From: Peribolospora baueri
Lineage: Eukaryota > Basidiomycota > Peribolosporomycetes > Peribolosporales > Peribolosporaceae
Direction: 5' to 3'
Length of the DNA: 64,000 nucleotides
Assembly (NCBI GenBank): GCA_029717555.1
Contig: JAMDHS010000011.1
Location: 186,001 to 250,000 of the forward strand
In this document: positions 23,266 through 34,417 of the stretch, piece by piece
Layout: every line of letters starts with the position of its first letter
Position numbering within the stretch: the stretch's first letter is position 1
Position numbers and translations under genes: made by a program
Notes under the pieces: generated by a model
Told to the model about the DNA's origin: nothing
Seen by the model: only the letters and a program-made list of their open reading frames with translations
Databases searched by the model: none

Positions 23266-23761
23266 ATGTCTTGCGCACCGTTACGAGCAGAGCTAGCACA
23301 ATGCCTTCTCCGAACGGACTGTGTGCTCAAGGACCGTCGCACGCCGCAGGATTGCCTCCAGAATCACTTGCAGAGCCTTCCGGACGAATGCAGACACCTT
23401 TACAAGGCTTACGTTGAATGCCGGAGAGGTCTCGTAAGTTCTCTATAAATATCTGTTTTGAAGGTTCGGTGGGGCGTGGTCAAGTCGTGAGATGGGCGTC
23501 ATCCGATGCAATACCCTTGACGGAAGGGAGATCTCTGACTTCCGCCGCTCTTTGCTTCCTCCACCCCTCGGCCCTGCCCATTCTTCTTCACAGCTCGACA
23601 TGCGAAAACGCATGCGGGGCAACTTACCTGTCTCGGGACGATCAGCGCACCCTCCTCAGGCACCCGGCAGCAACGAGACGGTATCCAGCGGCGAGGAGAC
23701 GGCGGCGACGGCGACTGAGAGGGCAGAGATGGGACAGAGCAGGTCGGATCGGGGACGATAA
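23266..23761 (+). CDS. PET191: Cytochrome c oxidase assembly factor Pet191/COA5
   Basis: Small intermembrane-space protein needed to assemble complex IV. Two exons (23266-23433 and 23594-23761; intron 160 bases) give 111 residues. The twin CX9C motifs are clear: C3 to C13 (CAPLRAELAQC) and CRHLYKAYVEC near residues 42-52. Further cysteines lie in LRTDCVLKDRRTPQDC. The family tail DMRKRMRGN comes from exon 2, so the intron falls just before LDMRKR. The protein then has a Ser/Thr/Glu-rich extension of about 45 residues that yeast Pet191 and human COA5 lack. No presequence is needed; such proteins are imported by Mia40 oxidation. Confidence 0.9.
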
Positions 23762-25758
23762 CGCTGGCGAGATGGCACGAAGGTCGGCAGTGTTGACCAT
23801 CTGGTGGTGGTGATGGTGGTTGTAAGCAGTCCCGACTGCATTGATTACGTCGTAAACCTTACCTTCCCCGATCCTCGAAGACACGTAGCTCTGCTCACAT
23901 CCGCTTGTCGGATATTTTATCAAGGCCTCTTACGTATGCGAGTGGAGCGATGCTCGGATAGAATACCTTTTTGTCGCCGCTCGCTCGCGTGCTCACGCTG
24001 GCTTTTCCGAACGCGTCCCGCAGAAGATTCGACTCGCGCCGGGTCCGGTATCTAACGTCGCTTTTTATGTTTCACGTCCTTGCAAGATTTAGCGGATTTG
24101 AGAACCTTTCGGAGCGACCCTTTGTCTTCATTTCCTCCTCTTCCTTTGGTTGCCGTCTTCCTCTTTGAGCTGACAACTACCGCGACCTCAGGCTAACAGG
24201 CCAGACTTAACGCAAGTCAGGCGACTCAGGGTGTCCAAGGCACGCGGATAGGCTCGGATGGCTTGATGGACTTGATGTGAGCTAGAAATGGTCCTCCTGC
24301 GGCGCCAAGATAGTAGCCGGCCACGTTTGAGGTGTTGACGACTTTGCTCGATTCGCGTGGAGGGGATAGCGACGAGTTGTCTCGGCTGGCGCAGCGACAG
24401 CGCACGTCGAGAGCGAGGGCAATCGCCTGCTCTCCCAAAGCGGACACTAACGGTTGCGGTGAAGCGGAGGCAGCAGCAGCCTACTTTGGCGTCGACTCCG
24501 TTCCGTCGAGAACACCGGCTCCTACCTGTGGGTTTCACCTCTGTGTCGTCCTCGTTGTCCGCAGATCGTGGAGAAGAAACTCCTCGAGAGAAACAGAGTC
24601 CAGACGCTGGTTGCCTGTGGACAGGAATCGAATCCATGCTAGGGCGATGGCCGATGCTGCTGTCGGCTGGGGTACAAGCGGTCGAAGTGGGGGATTGTCT
24701 GCTTTCGAAGAAGCACTAGCTGCCCTCAACGAACGCGGCCGACCGTGCCGCTTTGTCGTCGCCCTCCAGCACCGATTCCGCAATGGTCTCTTCCCACTCT
24801 TCCACTGCGACTGCCAAAGTGGTGGGCACCGATAGTCGACAAGGATCAGTAACCGTCTCACGCACGCTCAACAGCGCGTCGTCTCTTGTCTCTTAACTTT
24901 TCAAAAGGTTTGCTGGCCACAAAAACAATAAGAAGGATGGCAATTGTGGAGGAACGGATGGCGGTTATGGAGAGATAGAAGACTCTTGGCTGGGCAACGC
25001 TCTCCTGAGTCCCGTCTTGCTAGCAGACACCACCACTTTACAAATGCTCATTTTAGACCTTCGTCTAATAGACATTTAATCGACCAGAGTTACAGAAGCA
25101 TGGATCCCTTGAAGATCCACGGTCTTCATGGCCTTAACGAAGGCCGAGACATCTACGGCGTGAGGTGGGGCGATGCTTCTGGCTTCGGCAGGTGTGAGTA
25201 TCAGTGTTCGAAGGCATTCAGAAGGGCAGTAGGGAAGAAGGTTTACTGGATACGCGATGGGGAGGGAGGTCGGGTTTGGGCGGTGAGAGTCCATCAGAGT
25301 TGTTAGGGGCCAATGATCCTTCTGATAAGTTCGTCCTCCTCTCCTCATTTACAATGTTTGCCAGCAACCCCATTTTCACCTTTGCCTTTGAGGACACGGC
25401 GACGTCCGTGTCAGTCTCAGCGTCTTTCGCTTCATGGAGGTTTGCAGAAAGGTGCGGGACTGGACAGCTTTCTCGCCGTCCGGCTGAGCGAGGCTTAGAA
25501 GTGTTGAGCTGGAACACGAGGGGGCCGGACGAGATGTCATTTCCATCAGAGACATGCAGCCGGACAGAACCAAACTCGGCCGCATACATGATGTACAAAG
25601 AAATAAAGAAGATCAAGGCGGAGGAAAATGGGATGGACCTCCGCTTTTTTTCCGCCTTCAAGCAAGAGGGACGCCGAGAGAATCAAAAAAGGTGAAGACA
25701 TACAGAAATATAAGCGAGAGAAGAAACGAGGCGAAGTGAAGCCGGGCTACAGGGGAAA
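23762..25758. other. Convergent gap with no firm gene
   Basis: About 2 kb between the 3' ends of the Pet191 and verprolin genes. Stretches with protein-like composition exist, but I cannot build a gene. On the minus strand one frame ends VAGYYLGAAGGPFLAHIKSI then KPSEPIRVPWTP and a stop at about 24226. Another, at 24535-24861, includes SLEEFLLHDLRTT but lacks an ATG. A third pair lies at 25076-25661. On the plus strand MDPLKIHGLHGLNEG starts at 25101 and reaches a possible donor at 25191. No family was recognised. Confidence 0.4.
25076..25661 (-). other. Possible short spliced gene, unrecognised
   Basis: The upper frame (25661-25218) has an ATG at 25588 opening MYAAEFGSVRLHVSDGNDIS and stays open through LHEAKDAETDTDVAVSSKAK. 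A lower frame ends AFVKAMKTVDLQGIHASVTL then VD and a stop at 25076. A splice between them, for example from near 25380 to near 25175, would give a small protein. The plus strand is also open here, so the coding strand is uncertain. No domain is recognisable. Listed only so that it is not overlooked. Confidence 0.2.
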
Positions 25759-27364
25759 TCAAGCGACAAGGGACTCGAAATTGAAGGTAGTGCCCTTGGT
25801 CGCACCGCTCGGGTAGACGTGCTTTGCGGCCGAGCTACTAAACCCACGAGGTGGAGGAAACTGAGAGGAGTGTTGGAAGGAGTGTGGGCCTGAGTTGGGT
25901 GGGGGAGAAGGGACTATTGGACGATGGACGAAAGGAATAAACCACGAGTTAGGACAAGAACACAGGCGACCATCTTGGGCAGAATGAAGGAGGCGATCAT
26001 TTTGATGAACAGTCAAAGATGACTCACTTCTGGACACTCTGCCATTCGGCCCTCCTCTACTCGGTGCACTGGCAGCAGCCGCAGCAACAGCCGCAAGAGG
26101 CGGCGGCGGCGGCCTAGCGGCGGGCGGAGGAGCCCTCGCGCTGGCGGCAGGACTAGGCATAGCAGGGGAGGGAGGAGGGGGAGCGGCGGGTGCGGCAGGT
26201 GGCGTCCTTGACGACGGTGGAGGGGGTGGCATTCCCCTTGGTGGCGGGGGCGCGGGTGACGCGGGCGTCGAGGAAGGAGTCGCTTTAGGAGGAGGCGGAG
26301 TGGCGCGTGCTGGGGAGGCGGCGTGTCGCGGCGGAGGTGGCGGCGTAGCTCTGGTGAGCGCACCGGATGTGCCATTAGTGAACGCATTTACGGCGGAAGG
26401 TCGAGCAGGCGGCGGAGGAGGCACAGCTCGCGCCGGGGAGCCGCTCGTAGGCGGGGGCGGTGCCGGTACTTTTCGTGCCGGAACCGTGTGTCCAGCACCT
26501 CCGGGACCCGATGAAGCGGGCGGGGGTGGTGGACGAACAGCGCGGGCCGGGAGAGTCGCACCTCCAGGGCGAGGCGGAGCTGGAGGAGAGGTTGGGGTGC
26601 TACTGGTAGGCCTGGGCGGAGGCGGAGGAGCTCCCGGTCTTCGCGGAGGTGGAGGAGCAGATGACGCCGGTCGGGACGGAGGCGGTGGAGGAGACGGCGC
26701 CACTGGGGGTGCAGGAACTGAGGATGTCGGACGTGGAGGTACGATGTGTAGGGAAGGCCGGGGACGAGGAGGAGGGGGTGCAGACGAAGGTGGTGGAGGA
26801 CGTGGGGGAGCCGGAGGGGCAGCCGATGTAGACGGAGGAGGTGGGGGCCGAGCGGACGGAGCGGTAGCGGCAAATCTGGAGGGAGCAGGTGGAGGAGCTG
26901 GTCGAGCCGGTGGTGGTGCTCGGCCAGGAGCTGGCGGAGCAGCACCGCGCGGGGGAGGAGGTGCTGAAGAGACAGGTGGCGTTGGACGCGCTCCGCCCGT
27001 TTGCTTGAGTTTGGGCATCCCTCCCGCAAACAGCCCACCGAGCTGTGGTGGTCCAGTCGGACTAGCGCCATCGCTGCCTTTTCCTCCCCCTCCTCCTCCT
27101 GACGCTCGTCCGCTCGGCACTGGAGGTGCTCCTCCGACGGCAGGCCCACTGGGCTTGCTGGCTACGGCAGGCGCAGATCGGTCATTTGTTACCGTTTCTT
27201 CGTGGTGGCGGCGCAGCAACAGGTCATCGAGACGGATAGTACAAGGAAACTTAGTCGAGCGGATCATTTGCACCACAAAGACGGGTGACGGGGGACTAAC
27301 GACGACGACACTTACTCTTGAGACCTTTGCCCTTCTGGATCGAGGCTAGCAGGTCCTGGTTCAT
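25759..27364 (-). CDS. VRP1: Verprolin/WIP family actin-regulating protein
   Basis: Partner of the WASP homologue Las17, acting at cortical actin patches in endocytosis and polarity. Three exons (27316-27364, 26028-27197, 25759-25913) give 457 residues. The N-terminus is a WH2 actin-binding motif, LLASIQKGKGLKK followed by VTNDRSAP, created exactly by joining exon 1 to exon 2. Residues about 30-390 are almost entirely proline-rich (repeated PPPP, ARPPPPP, RATPPPP), offering profilin and SH3 sites. The C-terminus FPPPRGFSSSAAKHVYPSG resembles the WASP-binding segment of WIP/verprolin (FPPP..F...KHYPS). The second intron (25914-26027) removes a stretch with no proline and odd composition, which supports the model. 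An antisense Gly-rich frame of 349 codons is only a shadow of the proline codons. Confidence 0.88.
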
Positions 27365-27942
27365 CCTGGCTTGTCGTCCGGCTCGGTGCGGAGGCTTGCT
27401 ATAACTCGTGAAGAAGTGCGGTGATGAGTTGGGCCTAAAAGGGGGATAAAACGACAGTGTATGTGGCGAAGAAGAGCAGATGGACGTCGCCGTCGAGCAC
27501 GGAACGGCGTCGAGGTCGGAGCAGAGGTGTCGATGACGCACACTCTGCTTCCGGTTAGGGTTACCGCGAGAAGAAAGGGACAAGGCGGGGTCGACAACCT
27601 GGGCGACGCGCATTAGAGCTCTGGACGGACGCGTCGCAAATCGATCTCCTCGACCGGCCTTGTGGTGTCAAGGGCGAAGGCTTTGTATACCCAGGGTATG
27701 CGGTGGTTCTCGAGATCTCTGACCGACTTTGGCGGGAGGGTCGTGATCACGCTAGGCGTCAGGTTATGGGAAGTGCTAGAGAATAGGTTCAGACAGACAA
27801 GACGTGATGTGTTCTCATAGAATACAAGGGGAGTAAAAGGGTATCGCGGACGACAAAAAATCCGAGACCAGCTTCAAAGGGAATCAGTGCGACCGTCGAG
27901 ACACCGCTGACGACCACGTCCACGCAAAGAATGACGGCTAGC
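27365..27942. other. Intergenic, upstream of verprolin
   Basis: About 0.6 kb between tandem minus-strand genes. It should hold the verprolin promoter and the 3' end of the membrane-protein transcript. No other feature seen. Confidence 0.4.
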
Positions 27943-29286
27943 TCAGGTTATGGTATTGGCTGACGACTTCCGTCCTCCTCCTCCTCCTCCCTCCGCGCCT
28001 CGACCTTGCTCCTTGGTCTCTAAACCCCACTTCTTGCGCCTCGTCGCCTCTCCGCGAAAAAAGGCGGCGTCGGAGGAGGATGCAAAGGCGGAGGTTGTCG
28101 TCGTCGGAGGGAGCCGAGAGTCATCGCCGGTGCGACGGGCCGAAGGGGCCGAGGAGGATGTCGAGCGAGCGCCAGGTGGGTCGCCGCCGGATGAGCCGGG
28201 GTATGGCGGGGGAGGGTGTGAGGGGAGCGAGGGCGTTTGGGACGACTGGGAGTGCGCGTGAAAGGCGGGAAGGGACGGGGCGAGGGGATGTGCGCGCGTG
28301 TTGGAGAGGCCCGGCATTGGAGGTTTGGCGCCCATGTCATCACGCCCTTCGGACAAGGAGGAGTCGTGGCCAGAGGAGCCGGACGCATCCGCCTGAGCAG
28401 AGACAGGGTACTCGTGCTCCTCCTCGCGGTCGCCGCGGCGGCGTCGCGTCTTGCCCTTGCCCTTGCCCTTGAGTCTCTTCCTCTGGCCGCGCTGCCGTCG
28501 CTCATCCTCGGCGGCCCCGTTCTTCTCCTCCCGACTGATCTTCGTCGTCACCGAGACATCAGATTCCGACCGTCCACCGTCGACGCCGACGCCGCCCAAG
28601 AGACCTCGGCCGGCGAGGCCGGCAAACGCGGCCGCCGCTCCTAGGCCGAGCGTGCCGCCGACAATGACGGCGACGCCGACGAAGATGTACACTGGCCAGC
28701 ACTCGGCGAGGAGGCGGAGGGCGATGCGATATGGCCGGAGAATAAAAAAGGAGGTGAGGGTGGCGGTGAGAAAGAAGAGGGGCGCGAGGAGGAACAAAAA
28801 CGGCGGGAGAAGGGTGTTGACGAGGGTGTCGACGAGGAGGAAGCGCGCCGTTGAAGCGAGAAGACGAAGGAGGAGAGGGACAGAAAGGAAGAGCGCTCGT
28901 CCGACGAAGCGGAGGAGGCGCCACAAGTGCGAGAGGGTGTTGAAGATGTGCGCCGGCTCTCCAGGCGGGCCCGCCAGACTTTGCGACGACGCCGGCCATC
29001 CATCGGCGGCGGCGGCGGCGGAGGCGGACGGGGCGCCATGCGCGACTCGGTCGACGACAACGACGTCTTGTTCGACAGGCGGCGACGAAGAGGGAACGCC
29101 GATTCGGGGGCCAACGGGGTGCAACCGACGATGGGGCGGCTCTTGGTGGTGGTGCGGAGGGAGAAGGTGCTGCTGGCCCGGAGGATCGTCTCGCTGAGCG
29201 ACGGAAGCCGAAGGCAGCGCCAGGAGAAGGAGGGCGCAAAAGAAGGAGGAGGCGCCGATGACGACGACGCCCCGTGACGGCCTCAT
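27943..29286 (-). CDS. Uncharacterised membrane protein with disordered tail
   Basis: Intronless frame of 447 residues. The frame is open to 29433, but that codon is GTG; the first ATG (29286) opens a good signal peptide or anchor, MRPSRGVVVIGASSFFCALL then LLALPSASVA. Residues about 110-225 hold a cluster of hydrophobic segments (FLSVPLLLRLLASTARFLLV, LLPPFLFLLAPLFFLTATLT, VYIFVGVAVIVGGTLGLGAA), linked by RPYRIALRLLAECWP. The C-terminal half is disordered: first highly basic (KRLKGKGKGKTRRRRGDRE), then Ser/Pro rich. This points to an ER or other endomembrane protein with a cytosolic basic tail. I do not recognise the family. Antisense frames here mirror the Arg and Ser codons and are not real. 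Confidence 0.68.
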   Translation of the reverse strand: MRPSRGVVVIGASSFFCALLLLALPSASVAQRDDPPGQQHLLPPHHHQEPPHRRLHPVGPRIGVPSSSPPVEQDVVVVDRVAHGAPSASAAAAADGWPASSQSLAGPPGEPAHIFNTLSHLWRLLRFVGRALFLSVPLLLRLLASTARFLLVDTLVNTLLPPFLFLLAPLFFLTATLTSFFILRPYRIALRLLAECWPVYIFVGVAVIVGGTLGLGAAAAFAGLAGRGLLGGVGVDGGRSESDVSVTTKISREEKNGAAEDERRQRGQRKRLKGKGKGKTRRRRGDREEEHEYPVSAQADASGSSGHDSSLSEGRDDMGAKPPMPGLSNTRAHPLAPSLPAFHAHSQSSQTPSLPSHPPPPYPGSSGGDPPGARSTSSSAPSARRTGDDSRLPPTTTTSAFASSSDAAFFRGEATRRKKWGLETKEQGRGAEGGGGGGRKSSANTIT

Positions 29287-29764
29287 CGCTGCTTGACCGT
29301 GGATTGGAAGCCAAGTCAAGGCTTCAATCTTCGGCGAGCTGGACGGCGCAAGCGGTGGCCGTCCGTCCGTCGAGATCGCGGCCGCGGCGAGTGATCGCGG
29401 ACTTAAACGGCTTTTCTTCCCCGCGCATATCACATGTCACAACTCTGCCTGCCGCGCGTACGACAGCGACGACGACGACATGGAACATTCATCTCATCCG
29501 ATTCGTTAGAACGACAGAAAGTCTCAAAGCTAGTCAAGAGAGCGAACGAGGCATTGGAAGCGCAGAGAGCCGCTAAAGAGAAAAGTAGGCACAGAGAGAG
29601 AGAGAGAGGAATGTGAAGTGCGGGAATGGATCCGAGGGCATTTGTCGTGCAAGTCGTCAGCAAAAAAAAAAAAAAATGGTGCTTGCGTGTGCGGCGCCCG
29701 CGGTAGACCGAACAGCGCCGGACGGTCTCTGCTGAGCCGAGCCGAGCCAAGTCGAGTCGAGCGT
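29287..29764. other. Intergenic between membrane protein and GAD genes
   Basis: About 0.5 kb, tandem minus-strand arrangement. Contains a GA-rich tract near 29590-29612 and an A run at about 29661-29674. No gene seen. Confidence 0.4.
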
Positions 29765-32700
29765 TCAGCATACGCCGTGCGTCTTGCCGGTCTTTCCCTG
29801 CACCAGGGAGGGTGTAGAGGAGGCAAAGATAGTGAGCCTGGCTCGAGCCGAACCGATCCGTCCGCCCTTCTCACCTGCAGGCTGTGGTCCTTGTGGTCGT
29901 GCACGGCGTGGCGGTGGTGGCGCCTCTTGCGGCTATGCTTGCCGTGGCTGACGGGGCGGACAGAAAGGTAAGGCGGGGCGTCGTCGTCAGCCTTCGTCGC
30001 TGCTCGCCTTTCGAGTCGAGATCGGGGGTGAAGCCGCGAAGCGTGGCGGGCGGTGGTGGGCGAGCAACTCACTCCATCATGGTCTTCACGGTCGTCTTGT
30101 CGAGCGTGTCGAGGTACTCGCACGTCTGCATGATGTCGCGCACGAGGAGCTCAGCGCGGTTGCGGCTGTCGTACGGGGACGGGGGCGACGACGAGGGAAC
30201 AAGAAAATGTCGGGCGTGAGTCGGCCCTGTCCGGCAGGTGGAAGGAACTAGCGAAGGGTCAAACTCGCCCCAAGTCCTGACGGACGACAACACGGAGCAT
30301 CTTGAGCGTGTTCGCGTGAGGGGCCCTGGAGGAATGACGAAGGGCGGAAGGGAGTGTGTGTGAGAGAGAGAGAAGCCCGGACGAGATCGGCCGGACGGTT
30401 GCGGATTGGAGCGGAGGCGTCTCACATGGTGTAGGCAGGAACGATCCAGCTAGCGGAGATGGGGAGAGAGAAGGCGATTAAGCCGGTGGTCGCCGGAATC
30501 AGCGTTCGGCGTTCCGGTAAGGTCACACGCACGCAGGGCGACGGACACACTCACCCCTTCTCGCGAATCTTGGCCGCGATGGCAAACTCGTCGTAGTTCT
30601 TCTGAACTCCCTTCTTGAGCTTGAACGCGACGAGCGGGAGGCCCTTGCCTTGTCCGTCGCTCATAATGTCGAACCGGCCCGAGGCGACGAGGCAGTCGGC
30701 GATAAAGTCGGCCGTGGAGGTGGCGTTCTCCATGATGGCACGGTACCTGGTACATCGTCGAGGACATGACCGATCACAGCCGAGCCCTTCAACGTCGAAA
30801 GAGCGCGCGACGACGAATGTGTGGGAGGGAAAAACAATACACGAGTGCTCACCCGCTCCTTCCGTACCGAATCAGCGTGTAGTACTGTGCAACGACCTGA
30901 CTCGCGGGCTTGCTGTCGGGCGAAGGCGCAAGGAGAAAGGGAAGGAAAGGGGTGATTCGAAGGTCAAGAAGGGCTCGATAAAAATGACATGTCGCGTTGG
31001 TCGTACCTGAAGTTGATGGTGAACGAGGCCTGGTCGTTGCCTGAACCGCGGAAGGAACGCCGGAAGAAGGAAAGAGCACTTGGTCAACGAGGGAGCGGCG
31101 AGGTTGACAGCTTCGCCTGCTTGCCAATCATGCGACGTACCGAGGTAGTTGACGTGGAAGACGAGCTCCTCGGGGAGGTACTCCTTCGAGCGCCAGACGG
31201 CCCAGCCGAGACCGGGCGGGGCGAGGCCGTACCTAGTGGCCAAGGAAAACAAAAGGGAGTCTGTGAATTCCAAAGGTCGATGCTGTGCCGAACGTGCGTC
31301 GCGACAGACTCACTTGTGGCCCGAAGTGTTGATAGAGACGACCCTGGGTACGCGGAAGTCCCACTTGAGGCCGGGGACGACGAAAGGGGCGACGAAGCCT
31401 CCGCTGGCGGCGTCGACTGGAGCACGTCGATGCGAAGCGTCAGCGTAAGAAAGACGTCGTCTCGATCGAGGCGCGCGAGGCGTCCCCGCTCGCCGCGTCG
31501 CACGATGCTCACCGTGGATGGGGACGTCGACGCCGGTCTCCTGCTGCTTCTTGTCAAGCTGTAGAAGACGACAAGGGTTCGTACGGTGGGCGGGCCAAAG
31601 TCAAAGGGCGCACTCCTCGAAACACGTGCCGCGCGGCCGCCGGCTTCGAAACTCACCAGGTCTGAGAGAGCGAGGACGTCCTCGTACTGGCCGGTATAAG
31701 TCGTACTGTGAACGCGGAACGTGTCGTATCGACGGCACGTGTGTGCGGCGTGGTGAGGAACGGCGGTGCGGTGGGGCTGCTCGAAGGCTCACCCCATAAT
31801 GGCGCAGACGCCGATGGTGTTCTCGTCGCAGACTTGGGATGAGAACGGCGGGAACGGGCGTCGGTTGAATGAATGAATGAATGAATGACCGTCGACTCGT
31901 TTTCTGCTCCGCCTACGACTAGAAAGCCTCGCGATGGCCGTCATCCCACGACGAGTCCCGACTCACGATCGGCGGCCTCCTTCGGGTCGATGACGTAGGT
32001 GTCCTCGGTGACGTAGCAAAACTTCTCCTCAACCTCGAGGTACTGCACGACGGAGGGTAAAGCGCGGAAGGGTTAGCGAAGCGGAGGACAGAAAGAAAGA
32101 ACCCGTCCGGCCCTTGGACCCGCCCTGGTGGCCTTCTCCCAGCAGACTTGGACCGCAGAGCTCATGACGAGGTTGGGCTTGCTGTAGTCCTTGCCTGAGC
32201 GAGGAAAATCAAAAGTCGGGTGAGCGAAAAAGGCGTTGCTCTGCTCATTGCGGCGTGTCCGGTGTCCGTCGCGCTTGCTCACCCTCAGCCTGCCTCTTCT
32301 TCTGCCACCTCTTCTTCATGGCGAGGACGGAGAGGATGATAGCCTCGGACGAGCCGACGGTCGACACGCCCAGGGCCTCCTCCTCGATCTTGGAGCGCGG
32401 GGCGTTGAAGAGATGGCTGATGATATTGACGCAACGGTTGTGGATCTCGACCGTCGAAGGATACTCTGCGAAATCGTGCGCAGACGGGAGAGGAGGCGGA
32501 CGCTGAGTCGGTGATGACACACACACATCTCCTTTGTCCTCCTTACCCACCTTCGTAATCGATAAAGTTCTGAGGCAGCACGAAACATGGAACGGGGGAT
32601 GAAGGGAGAGTGAGAAGAGAGGGAGACGGGATCGTCGACGTGCGGCGCAACAAAGGGGAGATGAGACGCACCTTGTTCATGTTCTCGGCCATGAGCTTCT

Positions 32701-33348
32701 CGGCCTCCTCCTCCTGGTAAGTGCTGTGATCGGCGAACGGCGGGGATCATAAATGAATTAATTCATCGAATGATATCGGTCGTTGGGCCCTGCAGACACG
32801 AGGGACGGGACGCACTTGACGAAACTGGCCAAGTCTTGTTAACGAAACGAGGAAGATAGGAAGGGAGGGGCGATGATGAGCATGCGAGAAACGAGCGTCG
32901 GACGGACGGGCGGACGCTCACTGAGGGCGGGGATACCATCGAGCTCGAGCTCGTCCTTGATGAGGTGGTACGCGGTGCGAGCGGGCATCTCGTCCTACGG
33001 GCGGGCGGGCGGGGAAAGGAGGATCGGAGGAAGGGTGAGCTGACAAGGCTCGCATTGATCGCCAAGCCTGGCGATCGCCAAAATCAAGGCGAGGCAAAGA
33101 GGCAAGACGTAGACAACGGGGCGCACCTCAGGCATATCATACTTGCCAAACCCGTGTCCCCTAGCGTGAGTGGATCCGTAAACGGTAGTGGAGATGAACT
33201 CGGGGTGATGAGCGGGGAGATCGGACGCTGCGGCCTTGCGCTCGTCCGAGATTACGCCGCCTGATGGTGGTCGGGTGGAGAGGAGGGAAGGGGCGGTGAG
33301 GAGCGCCGAGCGGTGAAGACGGGAAGGAGACTCACCGAGAAGAACCAT
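29765..33348 (-). CDS. GAD1: Glutamate decarboxylase (PLP enzyme, GABA shunt)
   Basis: Converts L-glutamate to GABA and CO2 with pyridoxal phosphate. Twenty-two exons join to 511 residues: 33336-33348, 33127-33260, 32922-32994, 32816-32834, 32672-32723, 32551-32569, 32283-32465, 32124-32194, 31967-32042, 31793-31832, 31657-31705, 31513-31558, 31314-31416, 31141-31232, 31007-31040, 30853-30912, 30555-30746, 30426-30449, 30269-30325, 30073-30165, 29875-29947, 29765-29797. Family motifs appear in order: [65 protein letters not shown], and SINTSGHK with the PLP lysine at about residue 293. [29 protein letters not shown] and [10 protein letters not shown]-type segments follow. The tail ends HGVC, resembling the RGTC end of yeast GAD1. 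Two introns use GC instead of GT donors. An in-frame ATG at 33477 could add 43 residues. Confidence 0.93.
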
Positions 33349-34417
33349 GTCGAGGTACGGGAGCTTGGACTGGGGGGAGGGTGAAGAGGAAGCAAGGCAA
33401 AGGGGAAGCAAGAGGCAGCGTCGTCGTCGTCGTTGTCGTCGTCCGTCTATATATGTAGTATGTCCGACTCGCCTCATCTATGCGTGGCGCCTATCTATTA
33501 TCATCCATCCTCCGTGCGTCGTCGTCGAACGAGGCACGAGGCGCGACCGAACCGGACGGAGTGGTGACACTAACAGCCGTGCCGCGCCGTCGTCGGGGCC
33601 TGAGGCACGTGACGACGCCGACCATCGTCCCGACACCGAACGGCGGACGGGATGGACGAAGTTGGACATAAAGCGAGCGAGCCGAACCAATCTATACCTG
33701 CGCATAGTCAGCCCCCCCACCCCGGCTCGTCTTAGAATAGAAACCGAATCCGCCGCACGTCTCGCTGCGGTGCGCACCGGTTGCGAAGCGGACCGGGGTA
33801 TGGTGGATCTATTATCGTGTACGATCGATCCTCAAGTAGAACAGCCGGCCAGTCAAGCAACGACTTCTTCCTTGACCGTGCGCCCGATCGACCCCATTGA
33901 AAGGAATGAAAGAATAAATCAACGAACGCATTCGAAACCCGCTCACACTGACCGCCCGGCCATCGATTCGATTCGCTTTGGCTTGCTTCTCGATTCATCA
34001 TCTAAGAACTACTGTAATCTATAAGAGCGACGACTAGGGACTGGCGACTGGACTGGACTGGGCGACAAACAGGTGGACAGACGGGACGGGACGGGATGAC
34101 GGGATGCGACAGAAGAGGAAAAAAATAAATAGCGAAGCGGCGTTCTGGTCGCGGAACGGAAAGCGAACCGAAACAATATGTCGGACGGTGTGGGACTATG
34201 ACACAGTGCGCCGACCACACGGACACACCCAGCGGCCGGCGCAGACAAACGCGAGAACGCACGAAGGAACGTATGGACCGAGGATGGAGCGGGGGAGAAC
34301 GGACGGAACGAGGTGAGAAGAAGAGAGGGGTGCGGTCGAGACGAGACAAGACGAGACAGACAATAGTCCAGGAAGGGAAGCAAGAGCACAGAACACACGA
34401 CCAGCAGAGCGGCGTGA
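33349..34417. other. Intergenic, upstream of glutamate decarboxylase
   Basis: About 1.1 kb between tandem minus-strand genes. Holds the decarboxylase promoter and the 3' end of the zinc-finger transcript. A GTC/GTT triplet tract lies at 33420-33442. No gene or RNA recognised. Confidence 0.4.

Noticed and set aside
26300-27349. Gly-rich plus-strand frame of 349 codons
   Set aside because: Exact antisense of the proline codons of verprolin; the sense protein has a WH2 motif and correct splicing.
29287-29433. Longer start for the unnamed membrane protein
   Set aside because: The codon at 29433 is GTG; the ATG at 29286 begins a clean signal peptide.
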